Shown here: piece by piece, positions 29,114-38,373 of the stretch | Numbering within the stretch: the stretch's first letter is position 1 | Layout of the letters: every line of letters starts with the position of its first letter | DNA from: Candidatus Harrysmithiimonas galli | GTDB lineage: Bacteria > Bacillota > Bacilli > CAJFEE01 | DNA: 48,871 nucleotides | Direction: 5' to 3' | Assembly (NCBI GenBank): GCA_904373265.1 | Contig: CAJFEE010000020.1 | Coordinates: forward strand, 1 to 48,871 | Position numbers and translations under genes: made by a program | Notes under the pieces: model-generated | Database searches by the model: none | What the model was told of the DNA's origin: nothing | What the model saw: only the letters and a program-made list of their open reading frames with translations

Positions 29114-29434
29114 TTAGCTGTTTTTCTGTTTATATCTAGTTCCCCACGCATCCATAGCATCTAAAATTGGCTTTAAGCTATAACCTGTTTCTGTCAGTGT
29201 ATACTCTACTCGTGGCGGTACTTCGGGGTAAACCTTTCTGGTAAGAAGCCCGCTTTCTTCCATTGTGCGTAAATTTGCGGTCAACACCTTTTGAGATATA
29301 TTTCCGACAGACCGCTTTAATTCTCCAAACCGTTTTGTACCATCCAATAAGTCACGAATAATCAGGACTTTCCAACGATTACTAATAAGCATTAAAGTTG
29401 TTTCTACTGGACAAACTGGCAGTTCTTTTTTCAT
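29114..29434 (-). CDS. HxlR-family transcriptional regulator
   Basis: A 106-residue winged-helix regulator of the HxlR/MarR-like type: CPVETTLMLISNRWKVLIIRDLL at the start and the wing region LTANLRTMEESGLLTRKVYPEVPPRVEYTLTETG. Cys8 in CPVE is the position used for redox or electrophile sensing in YodB and HypR of B. subtilis; sensing here is inference. Divergent from the NAD(P)-binding protein gene at 29578, which is probably its target, with a palindrome between them. Confidence 0.92.
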   Translation of the reverse strand: MKKELPVCPVETTLMLISNRWKVLIIRDLLDGTKRFGELKRSVGNISQKVLTANLRTMEESGLLTRKVYPEVPPRVEYTLTETGYSLKPILDAMDAWGTRYKQKNS

Positions 29435-29483
29435 AACCTTTCCTCATTTCTCTAATAGTTTCTAAAATGTTACTATAGAACAA

Positions 29484-29499
29484 TAAAGTGCTTACTTTA
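29484..29499. promoter_or_regulatory. Probable HxlR operator
   Basis: TAAAGT-GCTT-ACTTTA is a perfect 6-bp inverted repeat with a 4-base centre in the 143-bp divergent intergenic region. A TATAAT at about 29520 on the plus strand lies close downstream. Binding by the adjacent HxlR protein is inferred from position. Confidence 0.5.
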
Positions 29500-29577
29500 C
29501 GTTTAATCCTTACAGTCGTATTATAATTTTGCAAACAGAAAAACACAATATGAAAATCAAAATTGGAGGTAATCATT

Positions 29578-30207
29578 ATGAAAATCGCAGTTGTTTGTGC
29601 AAATGGTAAAGCAGGAAAGCGAATCGTTCAGGAAGCTGTAGAGAGAGGGATAAACGTTACCGCAATCGTACGTGATGAAAACCAGTCAGCGGCTACACAG
29701 GTTATTAAGAAAGACCTTTTTGACCTGACCGTTTCTGATTTGGAAGGCTTTGATGTCGTGATTGACGCTTTTGGTGCATGGACACTGGAAACTCTGTCAC
29801 AACATAGCACTTCCCTGAAACATCTTTGTGATCTTGTAAGTGGTAAAGAAATAAGACTTTTGGTTGTTGGCGGTGCTGGCAGTTTATATGTAAACCCAGA
29901 GCATACGGTACAGGTAATGGACAGCGCAGACTTTCCAGACATTTTCAAGCCATTGGCTTCTAATATGGCAAAAGCTCTTGATGAACTCCGCACCAGAAAT
30001 GATGTGAAGTGGACATATATCAGCCCTGCTGGAGATTTTCAGGCTGACGGAGCCAAGACTGGAAAGTACATTTTGGGTGGTGAGGAATTGACATTGAACT
30101 CTAAAGGAGAAAGTGTAATCAGCTATGCAGATTATGCGGTGGCTATGGTAGATGAAGTCGTAAGTGGAAACCATATCCAGCAGAGAATTTCTGTAGTAGC
30201 CGAATAA
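29578..30207 (+). CDS. NAD(P)-binding Rossmann protein (atypical SDR, NmrA-like)
   Basis: A 209-residue protein starting MKIAVVCANGKAGKRIVQEAV, an atypical short-chain dehydrogenase glycine motif, followed by VTAIVRDENQ, FDVVIDAFG and LLVVGGAGSLYV. Such proteins often act as NAD(P)H-dependent reductases or redox sensors and are common partners of HxlR regulators. The substrate is unknown. Start follows GGAGG at 29566; a strong terminator follows. Confidence 0.88.
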   Translation: MKIAVVCANGKAGKRIVQEAVERGINVTAIVRDENQSAATQVIKKDLFDLTVSDLEGFDVVIDAFGAWTLETLSQHSTSLKHLCDLVSGKEIRLLVVGGAGSLYVNPEHTVQVMDSADFPDIFKPLASNMAKALDELRTRNDVKWTYISPAGDFQADGAKTGKYILGGEELTLNSKGESVISYADYAVAMVDEVVSGNHIQQRISVVAE

Positions 30208-30222
30208 TTCGATCCAATATAG

Positions 30223-30256
30223 AAGCCTCTGTCCTAAAAACACAGAGGCTTTTTGT
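30223..30256 (+). terminator. Terminator after the NAD(P)-binding protein gene
   Basis: AAGCCTCTGT 30223-30232 and ACAGAGGCTT 30242-30251 form a perfect 10-bp stem followed by a T run. Confidence 0.9.
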
Positions 30257-30257
30257 A

Positions 30258-30770
30258 AAAGGGAACATGAACGAGAGCAATATTTACAGATTTTACAGCA
30301 GAATATTCATTTGGTTATCTTTGCCACAACGGATGAAAATCATTTATCAGTTATTTGTGTGATTGACATTATGTTGGGTGGTAGGAGGCTTAATATTTCT
30401 TAACTATGCGAGGGAAGAAGCAGGAATTTGATCAGAAGCGTTCTGCAGAGATCTTTAAGAAAAATCCTAATCTGGCAAAAATTTATCTTGACCATTGAAA
30501 GTCAAACGGCTCTGATTGTATACCAAATTGATAAGGGAAGCGAAGAATTCTTTCGATTTAAGCAGTCAGCCAATTTTTCTATAAACGGTTTTCGTTTGGA
30601 GAAATGGCATGCATTTTTGTATTATAGATGAATGCAATAGTTATAAACGCTACCCCTATGCTCGTCCGCAAAATCGTTAGGAACATTTTAGCTCTATCTT
30701 GCATAGATACAGCAGAAGTATCGTTTGCATTATGGAAAATGTGAAGAAATCTGTCTAATAGCGAGGCGGA
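30258..30770 (+). pseudogene. Decayed pyridoxamine-phosphate-oxidase-like protein with ferredoxin tail
   Basis: Joining frames on the plus strand gives blocks in the right order for an FMN split-barrel protein with a C-terminal iron-sulfur domain: EREQYLQILQQNIHLVIFATTDENHLSV (family: ...VALATTDEDGxPV) at about 30270-30360, GGLIFL near 30390, then LIVYQIDKGSEEFF (family: VFQIYKGxGEFFDLS) near 30510-30550, FSFGEMA near 30600, VIIDECN near 30620 (family: IIDxCIGCGKC) and IQQKYRLHYGKCEEIC near 30705-30750 (family: IQQxHCLHCGNCxEVCP). Frames are broken and most cluster cysteines are lost. It precedes the macrodomain gene and may once have belonged to the same operon. Confidence 0.6.
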
Positions 30771-30786
30771 TAGAAAGGAGAAAGCT

Positions 30787-31566
30787 ATGATACAGAGAGA
30801 ACGAAGAGTTTACCTGATTGAATACTTGAAAAACGAAGAGAACAATTTAAAAGAAATAGATATTCCCACAGATGAAGAAGCACAGAAAAGCTTGCTGCGT
30901 GCTCTAATGAATATACGCCCTCCTAGGCCTATTTCAAAAGAATTCATAACTGTACAGAACGCATATTTGACGGAGGAACAAGCCAAAAAAGGTGTTGTCA
31001 CTTTGGCAGATTTGTCCCCAATACAGTCAGGAATTTATTTATGGCAAGGAGATATTACCCGGCTTTTGGTGGATGCCATTGTAAATGCTGCAAACCGTGC
31101 AATGCTTGGCTGTTTTGTTCCTGGTCATGGTTGTATAGACAATGCAATTCACTTTGCTGCAGGTATACAGCTTCGACTGGAATGTTCCCATATTATGGAA
31201 CAACAAAAGACAGCAGAACAGGTAGGCAAAGCAAAAATCACAAAAGCTTATAATCTTCCATGCCGCTATGTCTTACATACAGTCGGTCCAATGATCCATA
31301 GTACAGTCACAAAAAGAGATTGTGAGTTACTGGCAGGCTGCTATTCTTCCTGCTTAGATCTTGCAGCGACTTACAATCTGAAAAGTGTTGCTTTTTGCTG
31401 TATTTCCACAGGAGAGTTTCATTTTCCAAATGAAAAAGCAGCAGAGATTGCCATTCGAACGGTAAAAGAATACCAACAAAAAAATCAGAATGATTTGGAG
31501 GTGGTTTTTAATGTTTTCAAAGACAACGATTATAAAATATACAAAAGATTACTTAGAGCAGATTGA
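30787..31566 (+). CDS. Zinc-dependent macrodomain ADP-ribosyl hydrolase
   Basis: A 259-residue protein: an N-terminal helical extension of about 80 residues, then a macrodomain with the ADP-ribose motif WQGDITRLLVDAIVNAAN (86-103), the substrate loop MLGCFVPGHGCIDNAIH (106-122), LHTVGP, and CISTGEFHFPNEKAA. The Cys and His residues in GCF-x-P-x-H-x-CIDN are those of the zinc macrodomains that remove SirTM-made ADP-ribose. GGAG precedes the ATG. It overlaps the sirtuin gene by 56 bases, the usual pairing of writer and eraser of protein ADP-ribosylation. Confidence 0.92.
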   Translation: MIQRERRVYLIEYLKNEENNLKEIDIPTDEEAQKSLLRALMNIRPPRPISKEFITVQNAYLTEEQAKKGVVTLADLSPIQSGIYLWQGDITRLLVDAIVNAANRAMLGCFVPGHGCIDNAIHFAAGIQLRLECSHIMEQQKTAEQVGKAKITKAYNLPCRYVLHTVGPMIHSTVTKRDCELLAGCYSSCLDLAATYNLKSVAFCCISTGEFHFPNEKAAEIAIRTVKEYQQKNQNDLEVVFNVFKDNDYKIYKRLLRAD

Positions 31567-32392
31567 ACAGCTTGCAAAAAAAATCAATTTATCGGATGCC
31601 ATTTTAGTTGGAGCAGGAGCAGGATTGTCTACCTCTGCTGGTTTTACCTATTCTGGCAGACGTTTTGAAGAAAACTTCCCAGATTTTATTGAAAAATATG
31701 GGTTTCAGGATATGTATTCAGCAGGATTTTATCCATATAAAACGCTGGAAGAATACTGGGCCTATTGGAGCCGGTATATTTATATTAACCGCTATGAACA
31801 AGTACCCAAAAAAGTGTATGATGATTTGCTTACACTGGTGCAAGGCAAAGATTATTTTGTCCTTACAACCAATGTAGACCATTGTTTTCAGAAAACTGGA
31901 TTTGATGGGAACAGGCTGTTTTACACCCAAGGAGATTATGGGTTATGGCAGTGTTCCAAGCCTTGCCACAATAGAACATATAATAATGAAGCTGTTGTCA
32001 GGAAAATGGTTGCTAAGCAAAAGAATATGCGTATTCCATCAGAATTGGTTCCATACTGTCCCATTTGTGGTGCACCTATGTCTATGAATTTACGAGCGGA
32101 TGCTACCTTTGTAGAAGATAGTGGTTGGCATAAGGCGGCTGATAGGTATCAGGATTTTTTACACAGACATAAAGGACTTAAAGTCTTGTATTTGGAATTG
32201 GGAGTAGGCAGCAATACGCCGGGAATTATTAAATATCCTTTTTGGCAAATGACTTATCAAAATCCAAAAGCGACTTATGCTTGTATCAATCTGTCAGAAG
32301 CCTATGTTCCAGTAGAAATTACACAAAAATCTATTTGTATTGAAGAAGATATAGGAAAAGTTTTAGGACAACTAATAAAGCATATAACATAG
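31511..32392 (+). CDS. SirTM-type sirtuin (protein ADP-ribosyltransferase)
   Basis: A 293-residue class M sirtuin. It has GAGAGLSTSAGFTYSGRRF (34-52) in place of the GAGIS...GIPDFR of deacetylating sirtuins, TTNVDHCFQKTGF and YTQGDYGLWQC, plus zinc-binding cysteine pairs (QCSKPCH, CPICG). In Staphylococcus and Streptococcus such enzymes ADP-ribosylate a lipoylated GcvH-like protein in response to oxidative stress, with the macrodomain reversing it. The ATG at 31511 follows GGAGGTGG. The GcvH-L and LplA2 genes that normally accompany this pair are not in this window. Confidence 0.92.
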   Translation: MFSKTTIIKYTKDYLEQIEQLAKKINLSDAILVGAGAGLSTSAGFTYSGRRFEENFPDFIEKYGFQDMYSAGFYPYKTLEEYWAYWSRYIYINRYEQVPKKVYDDLLTLVQGKDYFVLTTNVDHCFQKTGFDGNRLFYTQGDYGLWQCSKPCHNRTYNNEAVVRKMVAKQKNMRIPSELVPYCPICGAPMSMNLRADATFVEDSGWHKAADRYQDFLHRHKGLKVLYLELGVGSNTPGIIKYPFWQMTYQNPKATYACINLSEAYVPVEITQKSICIEEDIGKVLGQLIKHIT

Positions 32393-34653
<2,261 letters not shown>

Positions 34654-35654
34654 AAAAGATTGAAAAGAAATATGTTCAAGGTGGTATAGGTAATTTTATT
34701 GCTGTGGTTTGCTGCAGGTAATATTGATTTTCATGTATTCCGTTTTTGGAAATTCTAATTTATATCTTTTCGATGCAGATATAAAAAAGATGAAGGCAGC
34801 AGAAAAGGTTTGAGATATAATGATTTCTGTAATAGGGGTAGTATCAGAAAAATGTAGATGTGCAACGTTAAGTCCATAGCGAGGTAAAGCCGCTATCCAT
34901 GCGCTCGTTTCTGCTTATCTATAATTGTTGTTGCTAGCAATAAATTGGACGTTTTTTATGGAAAGAAGCTGTTTGTTAAAAACTTCATTGGTAAATAACT
35001 TTGCCCAAACTGGCTTATGTTCTTAAGTAAGTACGGTTCTGATTTTCTTGGGTTTTATGTTTATGCAAGCATTTTTTAAAAGATTGGTCTGTCCATATAT
35101 AGGATTTGCCTCCCATTTTAACATTTGTAGGCTGTTTATGTGATATACATATGATATAGAATAATTGTGTTCATTTAGGTAGGTGCAGACAACCATCTGA
35201 TATATAAAGAAATATTCTTTGCAGTAGGCAAGCTGACTTTGTTCATGTACTAGGCAATCTGGTAGGTTGTTTACAGGTTTTCCCTGTACAATGCCACAGT
35301 GAAAAGACATGGTCAGCATGTTCTCACTGTGGATGGTCACTTGGATAACAAAGGCAATTCGGCTATAAAAATAACTTGCTTGAATATATTTGGACTGGTT
35401 TATCTGCCAAGTAGGTGGTGCAGTGTTTTTTCATAGCTGGCTTGTCCGACTTCGGTCAGTCGGATTTTGACAGCATATTCTCTGTTTCAGATTTTAAAGC
35501 AGAAAAACTTTTGTTGCTAAATAATAAAACCAGCTATATGTTTTGGATAAGTAAAGCTAAGAAAAATTTCTTTACCCATTTTAAGTTTGAAATAATTGGG
35601 TTGACAAATTTCACTTCTTCAATGGTTGATGAGGATTGGACATGTGTATAGGCA
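34654..35654. other. One-kilobase decayed region
   Basis: No intact gene is supported. A minus-strand frame at 35023-35340 (105 codons, beginning with GTG) has protein-like composition and stays open upstream to about 35420, and a second frame near 35430-35470 reads KIRLTEVGQASYEKTLHHLL, so one broken gene may cover about 35023-35480. No ribosome site and no family were found. Confidence 0.4.
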
Positions 35655-36179
35655 TTATTTCTTCTCTTTTTTGTTTAAAATTTTTTCTCGGAAAGCGCTT
35701 TGATCTTCCTTTGTTTTTAATGCCTTTTTCGGAACAATGATCGCAGAAAACGGATTGAAATAAATAAAAATATGCTTGTCTGTTTCCGCAACATGATGAA
35801 TTTTTTCCCAGGGAACCTTAGTATGTGAATCATTATGTGTTTCATGGATTCCGTCATTTGTAAAGCTGAGAATATAAACTTTAGCCTCTTCAAACATTTT
35901 TTCCCGTTGAATGATTTTTTTTAATTTTTGTTTGAGCATCCACTTGGCCGCGGGTGGATAACCAAAATACCAGAGCAAGGCAAGCAGCGTATAGCAAAGC
36001 ATGGATGACCAAAATTCTGTTTGTGTAAAAAGAGATAAAAAGATTGGAATAAGCAATAAAAAAACACTTGGAATGATTCGGGTCAGCAGCATCATTCTTT
36101 TATAGAAAGGTTTATGCATAGCGTGGTACATCTGAAAGGCAATATAGTCATAAGCATTGATTTGATAACGAATTTTCAT
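35655..36179 (-). CDS. YcxB-like membrane protein
   Basis: A 174-residue protein with two adjacent membrane segments (about residues 30-50 and 57-75) and a soluble C-terminal domain ending in a run of lysines. The C-terminal pattern FTNDGIHETHNDSHTKVPWEKIHHVAETDKHIFIYFNPFSAIIVPKKAL matches the YcxB-like domain (function unknown). The ATG at 36179 is chosen because the one at 36188 directly abuts the GGGGGA site. Confidence 0.82.
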   Translation of the reverse strand: MKIRYQINAYDYIAFQMYHAMHKPFYKRMMLLTRIIPSVFLLLIPIFLSLFTQTEFWSSMLCYTLLALLWYFGYPPAAKWMLKQKLKKIIQREKMFEEAKVYILSFTNDGIHETHNDSHTKVPWEKIHHVAETDKHIFIYFNPFSAIIVPKKALKTKEDQSAFREKILNKKEKK

Positions 36180-36512
36180 GTACTGCATTCCCCCTTTTTA
36201 ATAGTTTAGCATAAACAACCATCAAAAATCATGAATTTTTGGGTGAATGCTATGTGAAAAATTAAATTCTACCATATATTGTCTTTTATTTTTAATATGG
36301 GAATCGCTTTTTTTATGTGAAAATGAGGCTGTATCATGATGAGGCAAAATTTCACATAAAGTTTTATATTTTGTTCGTCTCTTTTGACTTTATGAACGTT
36401 ATATTTTAGAATACCTATTTTGTTCCTTGTAAAGTTTGGTGTAACAGCTAAGTATGTATGTAGATGAATTGTAAAAGAGGGTCACAAATGGATTTTTTAT
36501 TTTGTATCGGTA

Positions 36513-36668
36513 TCATTCTGTTTGTTTGGCATTCACTGCATCTATATATGCTTGATAACCCACAATTGCAGCGATTAATGAGCCAATGAAAAACAGTGTA
36601 GATCCACCCAATGTAAATAGTCTACCTATATAAGTATTTTTTGCTTGTTCGATTTGTTTATCGTTCAT
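36513..36668 (-). CDS. Small membrane protein, 51 residues
   Basis: GGAGGT eight bases before an ATG at 36668 opens MNDKQIEQAKNTYIGRLFTL, then a single hydrophobic segment of about 17-38 (GGSTLFFIGSLIAAIVGYQAY) and a short polar tail ending in KQTE with TGA at 36513. Composition and ribosome site indicate a real gene. No family was recognised; an Ala/Gly-rich single-pass protein of this size might be a holin-like, toxin-like or structural small membrane protein. Confidence 0.65.
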   Translation of the reverse strand: MNDKQIEQAKNTYIGRLFTLGGSTLFFIGSLIAAIVGYQAYIDAVNAKQTE

Positions 36669-37414
36669 TGATTGTTACCTCCATACATATATGCTTATAT
36701 CATGTTATGTATAAAGTCTTAAAGTGTTCATCTTATTTTACAGACAGGGGGTTTTGTATTTCACAGACTTCTTTTCTATACTACCAAGTGAGCAAAATGT
36801 ATAAAAATGGGTCACTATATTTAAGTCGGTAGGTAGAATAAAAATTTGATAGATTGAAATATGTTGATATACAACAGTTTATAGAAATCTATTGTTATAG
36901 TTATATTTGAAAAGAAACAGGCAGAAAAATAAGCTTCGTGTTTTGAAATGGATTCAAGGAGCAGATGGAGTGGCATTGAGATACACAACTATGCAATCGT
37001 CAGTGTGACATTTTTGTTGATTATAGAAATAAAGAAAATTTTCCTCCAAATGCATGGAGAAGATGTACGCCAAATAGGTCTTGATGATGTAGAAAAATTA
37101 TATTTTACCAAGTTATAGTATTGGGGAATCGATTATTGATGCCATAATTTGTATGGTAGATGAGGTTATCTTCTTGTAAGAAAGTTAGTATAAAAGCATG
37201 AGGCTGGATTTTTTGATGTGTGTAAAAGCAATAATCATTTGCAACACCTACTTTTTTATAAATTTCTCACTCAGTATTGAATAGATCAAAAAAACAAATT
37301 TTATTGTATATAGTATTTAAAAAATATGAACATAAATTCTATATTATTTTATTTTTTTATTTGGCATAATGATATTATTGAGATTGATTGATGTTATCCT
37401 AACCAGATTTCGTT
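36669..37414. other. Gene-poor gap
   Basis: No gene with a ribosome site is visible. A coding-like fragment near 36975-37110 (HNYAIVSVTFLLIIEIKKIF and QMHGEDVRQIGLDDVEKLYF) may be a relic; no family recognised. Confidence 0.4.
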
Positions 37415-37467
37415 AAACACAGAGCAAAAAGCTGTTGGATAGCTCCATACTTTTGCTCTGTGTTTTT
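37415..37467 (+). terminator. Strong bidirectional terminator
   Basis: AAACACAGAGCAAAA 37415-37429 and TTTTGCTCTGTGTTT 37451-37465 are a perfect 15-bp inverted repeat followed by more T. It follows no intact gene, so it probably outlived a decayed one. Confidence 0.85.
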
Positions 37468-37575
37468 ATTATTTAAGTCCCAATTCAATTTTGCGTTTCC
37501 AGCAAAAGACTACAGCTTACCTTGTAGAAAAGCAGAGGAGCATTGTATCATATAAAAAGAAAGAGGGATATTAAA

Positions 37576-37837
37576 ATGGACAATGGTGAGGAATTGCTGA
37601 AAAATTTCGATAAAATTCATACGACTAAATTGGGAACAGAACGGATCAGAAGAAATCTGTCGTTGGATATAGACCATGTTGTTGAATGGTGTAAGAAGCA
37701 AATCGGTTCGTCAGAGGCATATTATAGAAAGAAGAGGAAAAAATTGGTATATCAGTACAGACAACTGCATCATAACGGTGAACGCATATAGTTATACCAT
37801 TATCACGGCACATAAAAAGAAAGAGGGAGTTTTATGA
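37576..37837 (+). pseudogene. DUF3781 family gene with frameshift
   Basis: The frame from 37576 encodes MDNGEELLKNFDKIHTTKLG and on to VVEWCKKQIGSSEA, the N-terminal two thirds of DUF3781. At about 37720 the homology shifts by one base: the new frame reads IIERRGKNWYISTDN, then CIITVNAYSYTIITAHKKK, the family C terminus, and ends with TGA at 37835-37837. In the current frame a non-homologous tail runs to 37791. Function of the family is unknown. Restoring the frame would make its stop overlap the next start (ATGA). Confidence 0.75.
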
Positions 37838-38088
37838 AAGGAGTTTCCATTCTGAAATTTATAAAAATCATACTATCTGTAGTCACCATTATTTTTGCAG
37901 GATTAGGTTTATTAAGAATTTTATCATTCGACATATCAAATCCTGTTATGCTTATTTCACTTGCCACTTTATTGCTGTTGAGAAGTGTGGAATATAAGAA
38001 TAGCAGAGATAACAACGGATTTATTCTTACCTTCATGACAGCTTTGTTTGTGTATATAGTTGTGATTTATAATGTATTTATCGGCTAA
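37834..38088 (+). CDS. Small membrane protein, DUF3953-like
   Basis: An 84-residue protein with three hydrophobic segments (about 8-27, 32-48 and 62-82) and the loop RSVEYKNSRDNNGF. Size and topology resemble DUF3953 proteins, small membrane proteins of unknown function in Bacilli; the match is tentative. GAGGGAG precedes the ATG, which overlaps the ancestral DUF3781 stop, suggesting an operon. Confidence 0.65.
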   Translation: MKGVSILKFIKIILSVVTIIFAGLGLLRILSFDISNPVMLISLATLLLLRSVEYKNSRDNNGFILTFMTALFVYIVVIYNVFIG

Positions 38089-38148
38089 AATAAATTCCGA
38101 TTTATCGAACAGTCAGCTACCAGCTTAAACAACTGAATACATCAACCT

Positions 38149-38190
38149 AGAGCAGCTATTTTCAATCAAGAAAACGGCTGCTCTTTTCTT
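38149..38190 (+). terminator. Terminator after the DUF3953-like gene
   Basis: AGAGCAGC 38149-38156 pairs with GCTGCTCT 38177-38184, followed by TTTCTT. Confidence 0.7.
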
Positions 38191-38373
38191 ATGTCTACGA
38201 GCAGAAAAGGCACGACCAACCATGACAAAGCTAAGAGATAAACTCCAAGAGAAATTAACCGCCGAGATTGAGGTGGAGCTTCATTTTATGTCCCCTAATG
38301 GATAAATCTACATCGGGATACGGATTTTAGTATCCGGGAACACAAAAGGGAATTGGGAATTATTTAATCAATT
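38191..38373. other. Short gap with a 27-codon fragment
   Basis: A frame at 38222-38305 reads MTKLRDKLQEKLTAEIEVEL and ends in SPNG; it has no ribosome site and may be a relic of a larger gene. Nothing else is seen between the terminator and the end of topB. Confidence 0.35.

Noticed and set aside
35023-35340. 105-codon minus-strand hypothetical gene
   Set aside because: Begins with GTG without a ribosome site and the frame is open upstream into broken sequence, so it is treated as part of a decayed gene.
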